Position numbers and translations under genes: made by a program | In this document: in pieces, positions 25,154 through 34,506 of the stretch | How the letters are laid out: every line of letters starts with the position of its first letter | Position numbering within the stretch: the first letter of the stretch is position 1 | Assembly (NCBI GenBank): GCA_964507025.1 | Contig: CAZDOK010000008.1 | Span: 95,759 to 159,758 of the forward strand | From: Amarobacter sp964507025 | GTDB lineage: Bacteria; Chloroflexota; Dehalococcoidia; Tepidiformales; Tepidiformaceae | Length of the DNA: 64,000 nucleotides | Direction: 5' to 3' | Notes under the pieces: generated by a model | What the model was told of the DNA's origin: nothing | Database searches by the model: none | Seen by the model: only the letters and a program-made list of their open reading frames with translations

Positions 25154-26088
25154 TCGTTGGCCTCCCAGAAGGTGATGCCCTGTTCCCATCGCGAGATGCG
25201 GGTACCCGTGGTTCCCGCAAGGATGGCGGATGCGGATTCGAGCGCGCCAATGGCGGCGAAGGCGCCCGTGCCTTCGGCGAAGCGGATCGCGGCTTCGACC
25301 TTCGGCGCCATGGAGCCGGGGGCGAACTCGTACTGCCCGATGACCCCGGGCGTTGCCGCGCGGATGGTGCGGCTGGCGGGCTCGCCCCAGCGCTCGTGGA
25401 CCGCAGGGACATCGGTCAGGAGGAGGAGCGCGTCGGCGTTCAGGCGCCTGGCGAGCAGCGAGGCAGTCAGGTCCTTATCGACGACTGCCTCGACGCCGGC
25501 GAGGCGCCCCGAGGCATCGCGAGCGACCGGCACGCCACCCCCGCCAGCGGAAATGGTGACCACGTTGGCGGCAAGGAGCGCGCGGATGGCATCGAGTTCG
25601 AGCACCTCGACCGGACCGGGCGAGGGGACGAGCCGCCGGCCGCGCTCGCCTTCGAACCCGAAAGTCCAGCCTTTGGCGGCGGCCAGGCGTGCGCATTCAT
25701 CGCGCGCGTAGAAGGGCCCGATGGGCTTGGTGGGGTGCTGGAAGGCGGCGTCGTCGTGGTCAACGAGCACCTGGCCGAGGACGGTCGTGACCGGCCGGAC
25801 AGCGAGCTCGTTGCGGAGGGCGAGCTCGAGCAGATAGCCGACCATGCCCTGCGATTCGGCGCCGAGGACGTCGAGCGGGAAGGCGGGCGCGGCGCCGCTC
25901 GTGCCGCTTTCGAGCGCGAGCAGCCCGACCTGTGGCCCGTTGCCGTGGGTGATCACGAGCTGGTTGCCTCTGGCGAGGAGGGCGAGCGCGCGGCCAGCGC
26001 TCAGGGCGTTGCGGTGCTGCGCTTCGGGCGTGAGCGGTTCGCCGCGACGCAAGAGAGCGTTCCCGCCGACTGCTGCCACGATCAGCAC
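25150..26088 (-). CDS. arcC: Carbamate kinase
   Basis: 312 residues from the GTG at 26086-26088. Amino-acid-kinase fold with AVGGNALLRRG at the start, ITHGNGPQVG, SAGGGGVPVA and VDKDLTASLLA, all typical of ArcC. It interconverts carbamoyl phosphate + ADP and carbamate + ATP. No arginine deiminase or ornithine transcarbamoylase gene lies nearby, so it probably works with the following CPGS-like protein rather than in arginine fermentation. Translation seems coupled to a 20-codon leader whose stop overlaps the GTG. Confidence 0.9.
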   Translation of the reverse strand: MLIVAAVGGNALLRRGEPLTPEAQHRNALSAGRALALLARGNQLVITHGNGPQVGLLALESGTSGAAPAFPLDVLGAESQGMVGYLLELALRNELAVRPVTTVLGQVLVDHDDAAFQHPTKPIGPFYARDECARLAAAKGWTFGFEGERGRRLVPSPGPVEVLELDAIRALLAANVVTISAGGGGVPVARDASGRLAGVEAVVDKDLTASLLARRLNADALLLLTDVPAVHERWGEPASRTIRAATPGVIGQYEFAPGSMAPKVEAAIRFAEGTGAFAAIGALESASAILAGTTGTRISRWEQGITFWEANE

Positions 26089-26144
26089 GGCGGGGTCCCG
26101 GGGCCGGACTCGCTCCGGCGGGCCTCGGGAAGGTGAGCGATCAT
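26082..26144 (-). CDS. 20-codon leader ORF before carbamate kinase
   Basis: ATG at 26142-26144 with a near-perfect AAAGGAGG site, the only strong ribosome site upstream of arcC. It encodes about 20 residues (MIAHLPEARR...) and stops in GTGCTGA, overlapping the arcC GTG in another frame. Either a translational-coupling leader or the sign of a one-base frameshift near the arcC start. Confidence 0.5.
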   Translation of the reverse strand: MIAHLPEARRSESGPGTPPC

Positions 26145-26206
26145 GTCTGGGACCTCCTTTGCGATGCGGGAAACTGCTACCGCAAGCGCAGTTCGATGTG
26201 ACCGGG

Positions 26207-27046
26207 CTAGGTGATGACGCGCGGGTAGAGCCGGGCCGCAACGATGGTGAGGACCGCGGTGAAGCCGGCCAACACGGTGAGGTCGAAGCCAACTCCGAAC
26301 TGGCTCTCTCCGCCCGCGGGCATCAGCGCGCGGAGCCCGTCGACCGTGTAGGTCAGCGGATTGATGTGGGCGAGCACGCTCAGCCACCCGGGCATGAGAG
26401 AGATGGGGTAAATCGCGCTGCTGGCGAAAAAGAGCGGCATTGTCAGCAACTGGCCAATGCCCATGAACCGCTCCCGGGTGCGAACAATGCAGGCGATGAT
26501 GAGTGAGAAGGTGGAGACCAATGCTGCCGCCAGCAGTATCACTGCAGTCATCCCGGCGATAGCGGCCGGGTGCCAGTTCAGGTCTACACCCAGGATCGCG
26601 GCGAGGGCGTAGATGAAGCATGCCTGGATCAGCGAGCGAAGCCCGGCGGAGAGCGCCTTACCGAGCACGAGCGCGGCACGTGGAGTGGGACTGACCAGGA
26701 ACTTGTGGACGATGCCGAGGTCCCGCTCCCAGATCACCGCGATGCCGTAGAAGATGGCGCTGAACATCACGCTCTGGGCCAGAATCCCGGGCGCGAGGAA
26801 CGCGCGGTAGGAGAGGTCGCCTGAGGGAATGGCCCTGGTGCGGGTGAGCACATCGCCAAACACGATGAGCCAGAGCGCGGGCTGAACTGCGCGCGTGAAT
26901 ACGTCCGTCGGGTCGTGGTGGAGCTTCCGGAGTTCCAGGCCGGCGATCGTGAGGGTTTTGTCGCAGAAGCTCCCCACGCCAGCGGTGAGCCGCGACGCCG
27001 CCTCAGCCCATCCGCCGGCCCGTGCTCCGTGTTCGCGAAACGTCAC
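26207..27046 (-). CDS. ABC-2 type transporter permease
   Basis: 279 residues from a GTG with a GGGAGG site 8 bases away. Six membrane helices, the middle cytoplasmic-loop motif EIR-like WERDLGIVHKFLVSPTPR, and the family C-terminal pattern HINPLTYTVDGLRALM. Probably exports a drug, lipid or polysaccharide with the ATPase encoded just upstream, which it overlaps by 44 bp. The DrrB/NodJ-like subfamily fits best. Confidence 0.88.
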   Translation of the reverse strand: MTFREHGARAGGWAEAASRLTAGVGSFCDKTLTIAGLELRKLHHDPTDVFTRAVQPALWLIVFGDVLTRTRAIPSGDLSYRAFLAPGILAQSVMFSAIFYGIAVIWERDLGIVHKFLVSPTPRAALVLGKALSAGLRSLIQACFIYALAAILGVDLNWHPAAIAGMTAVILLAAALVSTFSLIIACIVRTRERFMGIGQLLTMPLFFASSAIYPISLMPGWLSVLAHINPLTYTVDGLRALMPAGGESQFGVGFDLTVLAGFTAVLTIVAARLYPRVIT

Positions 27047-27800
27047 GGTAGTTGCCTCCCGATTCCAGCGTGTCGCCGGCGTAGTGGATGAACACGTCCT
27101 CGAGTGTTGCCCCGCCGCCGCCGATCGACCTTTTGAGCTCGGATGGTGTTCCCAGGGCGGCGATCGCACCGTGGTGCATGATCGCGATCCGCTTGCACAG
27201 GCTGTCGGCCTCCTCCATGTAGTGCGTGGTGAGAATGACCGTCGTCTGGTAGCGCTGGCGCACGTCTTCCACGTGCTTCCAGACGGTTTCCCTGGCGATC
27301 GGGTCGAGTCCGAGGGTCGGTTCGTCGAGGAACAACACACGAGGATGGTGCAACATTGCCTGGGCGATCTCCAGGCGGCGGATCATCCCTCCGGAGTACT
27401 CGCGCACGAGCCGATCCGCCGCATCCTCGAGGTCGAGCAGGTGCAGGGCAGCCGCGACGCGTTGGCGGCGTTCGCGGCGAGGGACATCGTAGAGGCTGGC
27501 GAAGACGGCCAGGTTCTCGCGCCCTGAAAGCGTTCCGTCGACCGAGATCAACTGCGGGACGTAGCCGATCACGCGTCGAACGCTCGCAGCCTGCCGCACG
27601 ACATCGAAACCCGCGACCGAAGCGCGCCCCCCGGTGGGCCGAAGGAGCGTCGTGAGGATGCGAATGATCGTGGTCTTTCCGGCGCCGTTGGGCCCGAGCA
27701 GCCCGAACACCTCCCCCTCGTCCACCGAGAAGCTGACTCCGTCGACGGCGAGCATCCCCGCGAATTTCCGAGAGAGGTTTTCTGCCTGGACGATTCTCAC
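27003..27800 (-). CDS. ABC transporter ATPase, DrrA-like
   Basis: 265 residues from the GTG at 27798-27800, which has a GGAGG site; a GTG at 27872 is an alternative. Walker A GPNGAGKTT, Q-loop YVPQ, signature YSGGMIRRLEIA, Walker B VLFLDEPTLGLD and the H-loop TTHYMEEAD are all intact. Drives the ABC-2 permease downstream. Confidence 0.92.
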   Translation of the reverse strand: MRIVQAENLSRKFAGMLAVDGVSFSVDEGEVFGLLGPNGAGKTTIIRILTTLLRPTGGRASVAGFDVVRQAASVRRVIGYVPQLISVDGTLSGRENLAVFASLYDVPRRERRQRVAAALHLLDLEDAADRLVREYSGGMIRRLEIAQAMLHHPRVLFLDEPTLGLDPIARETVWKHVEDVRQRYQTTVILTTHYMEEADSLCKRIAIMHHGAIAALGTPSELKRSIGGGGATLEDVFIHYAGDTLESGGNYRDVSRTRSTGRRMG

Positions 27801-27868
27801 CGGGTCCTCCAGACCTTGCGAGTGCCCCGGATCGGGCGCTGCCAAGGTAGCCTCGATGACACTGAGCT

Positions 27869-28201
27869 TCACACGGTCAAAGGTCTGTTGGTACGTGCCT
27901 TTCCGGTCCTGACCTCGGGCAGGGGGAAGTCGACCGGCTTCGGAATTGGCCCATGAACACGCTCTGCGAGTTCGACGTAGTCGAGGGCCGAATCGATCGC
28001 GGGTTCGTACAGGACGGGAGGCGAAGGTTCGGGGAGGACCTGGTCAACGCCTCGGCCTGTCATGACATCGCCGCAGAGCAAGAGGCGGACCTCCTGGTCG
28101 CGACGATTGGTGCCGGCCGCGGCAAAGCCCGGGTCTGTGGGGTGGTTCACAGGGGCAGGGTCCCACGAGCCTGCCGAGTTGAGTATGGCCGCTGGAACCA
28201 T
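27869..28201 (-). pseudogene. N-terminal fragment of a CapA-like protein
   Basis: The frame contains LLLCGDVMTGRGVDQ, LYEPAIDSALDYVELAE and GPIPKPVDF, the conserved start of PGA-cap/CapA metallophosphatase-like proteins. It then diverges into an unrelated tail and stops at 27869; the rest of the roughly 350-residue protein is missing. The loss ends exactly where the ABC operon begins. Confidence 0.7.
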
Positions 28202-28353
28202 ATTGCGCGCCCTCCCGGTCCGCCTGCGGTGGAATGGTCCAAGCGACTCGCGCCGCTGAGCCGTGTGGCCCTCCCATGGCGAACCGGCGAGGCGGACAAT
28301 GCACTCCGCCATCACCGGTTGGGGAGGGGCATGCCCCGGGCAAGGAGGGCCGA

Positions 28354-29628
28354 ATGAGGAGATATCGCGATCGGGAGGATGCCGGGCGGCAGCTCGCGGC
28401 GGCGCTCGCGGAACGCGGCTACGAGAACGCGGTCGTCCTCGGAATTCCCCGGGGTGGGCTGCCCGTGGCGGCGGAAGTGGCACGGGCGCTCCACGGCCAG
28501 CTCGGCGTGGTTGTCGCACGGAAGCTCCGCGCGCCAGCTCAGCCAGAGCTGGCAATCGGCGCCGTGACCGCCGACGGCTCGGCCTGGATAAACACGCAGC
28601 TGGCCCGGGATGCAGGGGCCGACGACCGCTACCTTGAGCGCGAGAGGGCGCACCAGGTGGCGGAGGCGAAACATCGCGAGGAGCTGTTCGATGGGCACCG
28701 GCGGCCTCCCGTCGAGGGGCGGGTGGTCATCATCGTGGATGACGGACTGGCGACGGGCGCCACGGCGCGGGCCGCAGCCCGGTCGATGCGGGCCTCCGGC
28801 GCGGAGAAGGTGGTGCTGGCGATCCCCGTGGCTCCGCCGGAGTCGGTTCACGAGATTGCGGCCGAGGTCGACGAGGTGGTGTGTCCCCGGGTGGAGATGG
28901 ACTTCTGGGCGATCGGCCAGTTCTACGACGAATTCCAGCAGGTTCCTGATGAGGAGGTGAAAGCCATCCTCGACCGGTTCGGGTCGGATGTGGAGACGCG
29001 TGAGGCACGGGTCCGCCGCGATGGCATCGAGCTTGCTGTGCGCCTTCGCCTGCCCGGCGGAAAGCCGCCACATGTGACCTTCGTGCACGGGCTGGGGAGT
29101 TCGAAGGACTCGCCGCGCAACGTGGTCATCGGCGAGCGGCTGGTGGACGAGGGTATTGCCGCATTGCTGTTCGACCTCAGCGGGCACGGCGAATCGGGCG
29201 GGCGGCCCGGCAGCATCGACCAGTACGTGGACGACCTCGTGGCGATCGAAAGCTGGTCCGGTTCGCAGACGGAACTCCGTGGCGGGCCGCACGCAGTTGC
29301 GGGTTCGAGCCTGGGCGCGGTTGTGGCGCTCCAGGGCGTGCTCCAGGGGCGGGTGACCGCGGATGCCCTTGTGCTCCGTTCCGCGCCGATCAGCGCGGAG
29401 GAGTATGGCGGGCTGACCGTGCCGGCGCTGCTGCTGGTCGGCTCGCACGACCCGCTGGTGGCCGACGCGCGCGAGGCGGCGCGGCGTTGCCCGGCGATCG
29501 ACCTGCGCGTGGTGCAGGGGGCCGGGCACCTCTTCGAGGAGGAGGGCACGCTGGAAGAGGCGACCGCCATCACGGTGGAGTGGCTCGCGCGGACGCTCGG
29601 GGCCCTGGCGGCTGACGCCCGGCGGTGA
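28354..29628 (+). CDS. Phosphoribosyltransferase fused to an alpha/beta hydrolase
   Basis: 424 residues from an ATG with an AAGGAGGG site. Residues 1-210 are a type I PRTase with the PRPP loop VVIIVDDGLATGATA and a PRGG near the start (IPRGGLPVA). Residues 225-424 are an alpha/beta hydrolase with DLSGHGES, nucleophile Ser in AGSSLGAVV, and acid/His near GSHDPL and GAGHLF. The substrates are unknown; such fusions often pair with a PRPP synthetase, as here 10 bp downstream. An inference is that it handles a ribose-phosphate or nucleobase derivative. Confidence 0.85.
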   Translation: MRRYRDREDAGRQLAAALAERGYENAVVLGIPRGGLPVAAEVARALHGQLGVVVARKLRAPAQPELAIGAVTADGSAWINTQLARDAGADDRYLERERAHQVAEAKHREELFDGHRRPPVEGRVVIIVDDGLATGATARAAARSMRASGAEKVVLAIPVAPPESVHEIAAEVDEVVCPRVEMDFWAIGQFYDEFQQVPDEEVKAILDRFGSDVETREARVRRDGIELAVRLRLPGGKPPHVTFVHGLGSSKDSPRNVVIGERLVDEGIAALLFDLSGHGESGGRPGSIDQYVDDLVAIESWSGSQTELRGGPHAVAGSSLGAVVALQGVLQGRVTADALVLRSAPISAEEYGGLTVPALLLVGSHDPLVADAREAARRCPAIDLRVVQGAGHLFEEEGTLEEATAITVEWLARTLGALAADARR

Positions 29629-29638
29629 AGGAGGAACC

Positions 29639-30571
29639 ATGCTCGCGGTGATTGCTGGCGGTGCGCACCCGGTTCTCGCGGAGCAGATAGCCGCACAGCT
29701 CGGGATGGCGCTCCTGCCGGTCACGCTCTCGCGCTATCCCGATGCCGAGGTGGTGCGCATCGATGCGAGCGTGCGCGGCGCGGATGTCTACCTGGTGCAG
29801 CCGACGCCGCCCCCGCCCGAGGGCCCGCTGGTCGAACTGCTGCTGCTGGCGGATGCAGCGCGCCGCGCCGGGGCCGCGCGGGTGACCGCCGTGGTGCCGT
29901 ACCTGGGCTACAGCCGCCAGGACCGCCGCGCGGCCGGAGAGCGGACCGCCGTCGGGGCGCGAGTGGTCGCGCACATCCTTGATTCGGGGGCGATCGACCG
30001 GCTGGTGACGGTGGACCTGCACCAGCCGGCGGTCGAGGGTTTCTTCGACATGTCAGTCGAGCACCTGGAGGCGTTCCAGCTGCTGCTCCGCGCGCTGGGC
30101 GAGGTGGCCCCGGAAAGCACGATTGTGGCACCGGACCTGGGCGCCGCCCGGCTGGCCGACCGGTTCGCCGCTGCGCTCCACCTGCCGATGGTGGTGGTCC
30201 ACAAGACCCGGCTTACGGGCGTGGACGTGGTCGCGACGCGGGTCACCGGGGACATCCGGGGGCTGCGGCCGATCGTCGTCGACGACATGATCACGACCGG
30301 CTCGACGGTGCGCGCCGCGCTTGCCGCCGTGGCCGAGGCGGGGGCGGTGGGGCCGGCGACGGTGGCCGTCACGCATGGCATCTTCTCGCAAGATGCGCCG
30401 GCAACGCTTGCCCGGGCCCGGCCGGGGCGGCTGCTGGTCACGGATAGCGTTCCCCTGCCGGTTTCGGGCATCGAGCACCTGGAGACCGTGACCCTCGCGC
30501 CGCTGCTCTCCGAGGCGGTCAAGCGGATGCACGACGGGGGTTCACTGGCGGAGCTGCGCTCGCGGCGGTAG
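29639..30571 (+). CDS. Ribose-phosphate pyrophosphokinase-like protein
   Basis: 310 residues, ATG with an AAGGAGG site. Matches the PRPP synthetase fold: YPDAEVVRID, the VVPYLGYSRQDR loop, VTVDLHQPA and the PRPP-binding VDDMITTGSTV. It would make PRPP from ribose 5-phosphate and ATP and supply the PRTase fused protein encoded just upstream. The catalytic loop after PYLGYSRQDRR lacks the usual KxRxRE spacing, so this may be a second, specialised copy rather than the housekeeping prs. Confidence 0.8.
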   Translation: MLAVIAGGAHPVLAEQIAAQLGMALLPVTLSRYPDAEVVRIDASVRGADVYLVQPTPPPPEGPLVELLLLADAARRAGAARVTAVVPYLGYSRQDRRAAGERTAVGARVVAHILDSGAIDRLVTVDLHQPAVEGFFDMSVEHLEAFQLLLRALGEVAPESTIVAPDLGAARLADRFAAALHLPMVVVHKTRLTGVDVVATRVTGDIRGLRPIVVDDMITTGSTVRAALAAVAEAGAVGPATVAVTHGIFSQDAPATLARARPGRLLVTDSVPLPVSGIEHLETVTLAPLLSEAVKRMHDGGSLAELRSRR

Positions 30572-30572
30572 G

Positions 30573-32966
30573 TCAGCCGGCGGACTCGGCGGCGGCAACG
30601 GCTTCGCGGGCGGCGAGCAGTGTATCGGGCGTGACCGAGATCGAGTCGGTCCCGCACTCGACGAGGAAGGCGGCGAAGGCCGGGTCGTCGCTGGGCGCCT
30701 GGCCGCAGAAGCCCACGGTGACGCCGTGTTCGTGGGCTTCGCGGATGACGGAGCGGATCATGGATTGCACGGCAGGGTCCTTCTCGGAGAAGAGGGCGCG
30801 GAGTTCAGCCGAATCGCGGTCGACGCCGAGGACGAGCTGGGTGAGGTCGTTCGAGCCGATGGAGAAGCCATCGATGCGCCGTGCGAACTCGGCGGCGAGA
30901 ACCACGTTGGAGGGGATTTCGCACATGAGCCAGACCTTCAGTCCGTCCTGCCCGCGGACGAGGCCGTGGGCCGCCATCTCCTCCAGCACGCGGTCGCATT
31001 CGGGGACCGTGCGACAGAACGGGATCATCACCACGACGTTGTCGAGGCCCGCCTCGTTACGGACGCGGCGGATGGCCTGGCATTCGAGGGCGAACGCTTC
31101 GCGGTAGCGCTCGTGGTAGTAGCGGGAGGCGCCGCGCAGGCCGAGCATGGGGTTTGGTTCGGGCGGTTCGAACCAGCGTCCGCCCACCAGGCTGGCATAC
31201 TCGCTGCTCTTGAAATCGCTTAGCCGGACGACCACGGGGCGGGGGTACTGGGAGGCGGCGATCAGCCCGATGCCCTCGGCCAGCCGTTCGACGAAGTAGG
31301 AAGCGCCGGAAGCGAACCCGGCGGAAAGGCTCGCCAGTGCTTCGCGCTCCACGGGATCGCTGACACGTTCGGGGTGGAGCAGGGCCATGGGGTGGGCGCG
31401 GATCTGTTCGCCCACGATGAACTCGATGCGGGCGAGGCCGACGCCATCGGCCGGGAGCCGCCACCAGCGCAGGGCGGCCTCGGGAATCGAGAGGTTGAGC
31501 ATCACCTTCGTTCGTGCCGGCCGGGCGCCGTCGATCGGAAGGTCGCGTGCCTGGAAGGGCACGCGACCGGGATAGACGAAGCCTTCGCTGCCCTCGGCGC
31601 ATGAGACCGTGACCTCCGCGCCGACCGCGAGCTTCGCGGTTGCATCGCCAGTGCCGACGACGGCCGGGATGCCGAGCTCGCGGCTGACAATGGCGGCGTG
31701 GGAGGTGCGGCCGCCGAGGTCGGTGACGATGGCGGAGGCTCGCCGCATCAGGTCGACCCAATCGGGGCTTGTGGAGCGGGTGACCAGGACTTCGCCTGGC
31801 TGGAGCCCGGCCCCGGCGAGCTCGTGGATGATCCGTGCGGGCCCGGCTGCCATGCCGGAACCTACGGCAATGCCGCGCACCACGGGTTCCGCGCGTTCCG
31901 CGATGGAGAAGGAACGGAGGACGGCCGGCACGCGGCCGCCGTGGATGGTCTCGGGTCGTGCCTGGATGATGCAGAGCCCGCCGGTGGCGCCGTCCTTCGC
32001 CCACTCGATATCCATCGGCCGGCCGTAGTGCTGTTCGATGCGCGCCGCGAGGCTGGCCAGCCGGATGACCTCGTCGCTGGCCAGGCAGAAGGCGCCCCGT
32101 TCGCCGGGTGTGGTGTCGAGGAGGAGGGTTGTGCCGGGTTCGGTACCCGCAACGGCCTTGCGGAGCTTGGAGCCGAGGTGCCGGGCGAGGACAGGATTGG
32201 CGGCGGCGCCAAGCGTCGGTTTGAAGACGAGGAACTCGTCGGGGGTGACGAGCCCCTGGACTACGGTTTCGCCCACGCCCCAGCTGGCGGTGACGCTGAT
32301 GAGCCCGGGGAACCCCGACTCGGTGTCAATAGTAAACATAACGCCAGCAGACGCGCAGTCCGGCCAGGCAACCATGGCATGCACGGCCACGGCAAGGGCG
32401 GCGGCGCGATGGTCGAGGCGCATCTCCTGGCGGTAGGCGAAGGCGCGTTCGGTGAAGAGGGAGGAGAAGCAGCGGCGGCAGGCTTCGATGAGCGCCTCGC
32501 TGCCGCGCAGGCCGAGGAACGATTCGTGCTGGCCGGCGAAGCTCAGGCCGGGCTGGTCCTCCATGGTGGCGCTGCTTCGGGCGGCGACGGGCGCGTCATC
32601 CCCGCCCAGGCGGCGGCAGAGCTCGCGGTAGGCTCCGGCGATTGCAGAAACCAGGCCGGGAGAAAGGGGGCGGGTGTCGATCAGTTCCCGGGCGCCGGCC
32701 GAGGCTGCCGCGGCGGTCAGGTCGCCGCGTTCGAAGCTCGCGATCACGCCTTCGATGGCCGGCCCGATACCAGCCTCCTGGATGAATGCCCGGTAGGCGG
32801 CGGCGGTGACGGCGAAGCCGAGGGGGATGGTTGCGCCGGTGCCGGCGAGCGCGTGGGCGAGCTCGCCAAGGGACGCAGCCTTTCCGCCGGCGAGGGCGGT
32901 GTCGCTGGCGCGCAGGGATTCGAACCAGGCGATGAAGGGGCTATCGGGTGGGGCTGGAGCCGCCAT
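30573..32966 (-). CDS. ppsA: Phosphoenolpyruvate synthase
   Basis: 797 residues, the normal length. The N-terminal ATP-grasp PPDK domain (GGKAASLGELA, ARSSATMEDQPGLSFAGQHESFL), the central phosphohistidine domain (GGRTSHAAIVSRELG with the active His) and the C-terminal TIM-barrel with GSNDLTQLVLGVDRDS and the CGQAPSDDP cysteine are all present. It makes PEP from pyruvate and ATP for gluconeogenesis. The convergent PRPP synthetase gene ends 1 bp away. Confidence 0.95.
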   Translation of the reverse strand: MAAPAPPDSPFIAWFESLRASDTALAGGKAASLGELAHALAGTGATIPLGFAVTAAAYRAFIQEAGIGPAIEGVIASFERGDLTAAAASAGARELIDTRPLSPGLVSAIAGAYRELCRRLGGDDAPVAARSSATMEDQPGLSFAGQHESFLGLRGSEALIEACRRCFSSLFTERAFAYRQEMRLDHRAAALAVAVHAMVAWPDCASAGVMFTIDTESGFPGLISVTASWGVGETVVQGLVTPDEFLVFKPTLGAAANPVLARHLGSKLRKAVAGTEPGTTLLLDTTPGERGAFCLASDEVIRLASLAARIEQHYGRPMDIEWAKDGATGGLCIIQARPETIHGGRVPAVLRSFSIAERAEPVVRGIAVGSGMAAGPARIIHELAGAGLQPGEVLVTRSTSPDWVDLMRRASAIVTDLGGRTSHAAIVSRELGIPAVVGTGDATAKLAVGAEVTVSCAEGSEGFVYPGRVPFQARDLPIDGARPARTKVMLNLSIPEAALRWWRLPADGVGLARIEFIVGEQIRAHPMALLHPERVSDPVEREALASLSAGFASGASYFVERLAEGIGLIAASQYPRPVVVRLSDFKSSEYASLVGGRWFEPPEPNPMLGLRGASRYYHERYREAFALECQAIRRVRNEAGLDNVVVMIPFCRTVPECDRVLEEMAAHGLVRGQDGLKVWLMCEIPSNVVLAAEFARRIDGFSIGSNDLTQLVLGVDRDSAELRALFSEKDPAVQSMIRSVIREAHEHGVTVGFCGQAPSDDPAFAAFLVECGTDSISVTPDTLLAAREAVAAAESAG

Positions 32967-32994
32967 CCGGCGAATCGTACAGCGCATGCGAAGA

Positions 32995-33019
32995 CCCCGG
33001 GGATCGCAAGGCCCCGGGG
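32995..33019 (-). terminator. GC hairpin between rpoD and ppsA
   Basis: Two CCCCGGGG palindromes (32995-33002 and 33012-33019) can pair with each other across 9 bases. They lie downstream of the sigma-factor stop on the minus strand and upstream of ppsA. No T-run. Confidence 0.45.
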
Positions 33020-33045
33020 CCGCTGGAAGAACCGGTTGGCGCGGA

Positions 33046-34506
33046 CTAGTTGAGGTAATCCCGCAGGCGATTGGTGGCGCCGTGATCGCGCAGGCGGGCA
33101 AGGGCCACCCGCTCGATCTGGCGGATGCGTTCGCGCGTGAGGCCGAACTCACGCCCGACCTCCTCGAGAGTACGGCTGCGCCCATCGGCCAGTCCGAAGC
33201 GCAGCTCGATGACTTCGCGTTCCCGCCGGGGCAGGCTGGCGAGGATATCGGCCAGCTGTTCCTTGAGGAGCTGGTAGCTCGCGATTTCGACGGGCTGGAC
33301 CGCGCCCGGGTCGGCGATGAACGCCCCGAGCTCGGACTCCTCGCTTTCATCGATCGGTGTTTCGAGCGAGACCGGTTCGCGCATGTAGCGCTGGATCTCC
33401 TGGATACGTTCGACCGTGAACGGCTGGTTCTCGGTGTTCGTGGCCTCCATGGCGTGCGCGAGTTCCGCGTCCGTCGGGTCGCGGCCGTGCTCCTGGACAA
33501 AGCGCCGGCTGACTCGTGTGAGGCGATTGATCACCTCGCCCATGTGCACGGGGATGCGGATGGTGCGCGCCTGGTCGGAGATGGCGCGCGAGATGCTCTG
33601 GCGGATCCACCAGGTGGCGTAGGTGGAGAACTTGAAGCCCCTGCGATAGTCGAACTTCTCGACGGCGCGCAGGAGCCCGATGTTCCCTTCCTGGACAAGG
33701 TCGAGCATGGTCAGGCCGCGGCCGACGTACTTCTTGGCGACAGAGACCACGAGGCGGAGGTTCGCCTCGGTAAGGCGCTTCTCGGCGCGCTCGCCGTCGC
33801 GCACGACGCGGTCGAGCTGGCGGGCAAGATCGTGCTCGATTCCCGCGAAAACCTCGAGCAGCCCGGCTTCGGGGGCGAGTACCGCCGGCACGCCGGCGGC
33901 TTCGATCAGCTGTTCGAGCATCCCCTGGTTGAGCAGATCGGTGACGATGGAGAGGCGGACGATGGCGTCCGCGGCTTCGTCACTGGTGAGCCCCAGTTCG
34001 CGGACGACGGCTGCGCGGAAGTGTTCGTCCAGTTCGCCATCGACAAGCGCACGGAACCGCGGGTCGCGTACGCTCTCTACGACGGAAGCGGGCGCGCTTT
34101 CGCTGGAAAGGAAGCGAAGGGCGGACTCGTGGAGGGGCCGCAGGGCTGCCCACTCCTGGAGCATGGAGAGCGCCACGCGGGCGGCCGCGGGGGAGCGGCC
34201 GTGGGCCTCGCGGTAGCCTTCGCGCAGGCCTGCAACGCAGGTGCGCTGTTCGATCTGCCGGCCGAGCTGCTTCTCGTCGGCGGCGGTGAGCAAGCCGACG
34301 CGGCCGATTTCGCGCAGGTACATTCGGACCGGGTCCTCGGTGGCGTCGGTTTCGGTCGCAGTGGTGCCGCGGCGGGGCTCATCAAGCGATACGGGGTCGT
34401 CCTCGGCGAGGTCATCGTCGCGCTCGAGGTCATCCGCCAGCGAGAGGCGGAGTTCGAGGTCATCAGTGCGGGTGGCCCGCGCTGCCTGTTTGGTCGTCAA
34501 GGTCAT
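33046..34506 (-). CDS. rpoD: Principal RNA polymerase sigma factor (sigma-70, RpoD/SigA)
   Basis: 486 residues from an ATG with an AGGGAG site. Region 1.2 (DPVRMYLREIG), region 2 (KYVGRGLTMLDLVQEGNIGLLRAV, FSTYATWWIRQ), region 3 and region 4.2 (TLEEVGREFGLTRERIRQIE) are complete. An acidic N-terminus replaces a full region 1.1. A non-conserved region of about 170 residues sits between 1.2 and 2.1, as in other primary sigma factors. Directs housekeeping promoters. Confidence 0.93.
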   Translation of the reverse strand: MTLTTKQAARATRTDDLELRLSLADDLERDDDLAEDDPVSLDEPRRGTTATETDATEDPVRMYLREIGRVGLLTAADEKQLGRQIEQRTCVAGLREGYREAHGRSPAAARVALSMLQEWAALRPLHESALRFLSSESAPASVVESVRDPRFRALVDGELDEHFRAAVVRELGLTSDEAADAIVRLSIVTDLLNQGMLEQLIEAAGVPAVLAPEAGLLEVFAGIEHDLARQLDRVVRDGERAEKRLTEANLRLVVSVAKKYVGRGLTMLDLVQEGNIGLLRAVEKFDYRRGFKFSTYATWWIRQSISRAISDQARTIRIPVHMGEVINRLTRVSRRFVQEHGRDPTDAELAHAMEATNTENQPFTVERIQEIQRYMREPVSLETPIDESEESELGAFIADPGAVQPVEIASYQLLKEQLADILASLPRREREVIELRFGLADGRSRTLEEVGREFGLTRERIRQIERVALARLRDHGATNRLRDYLN

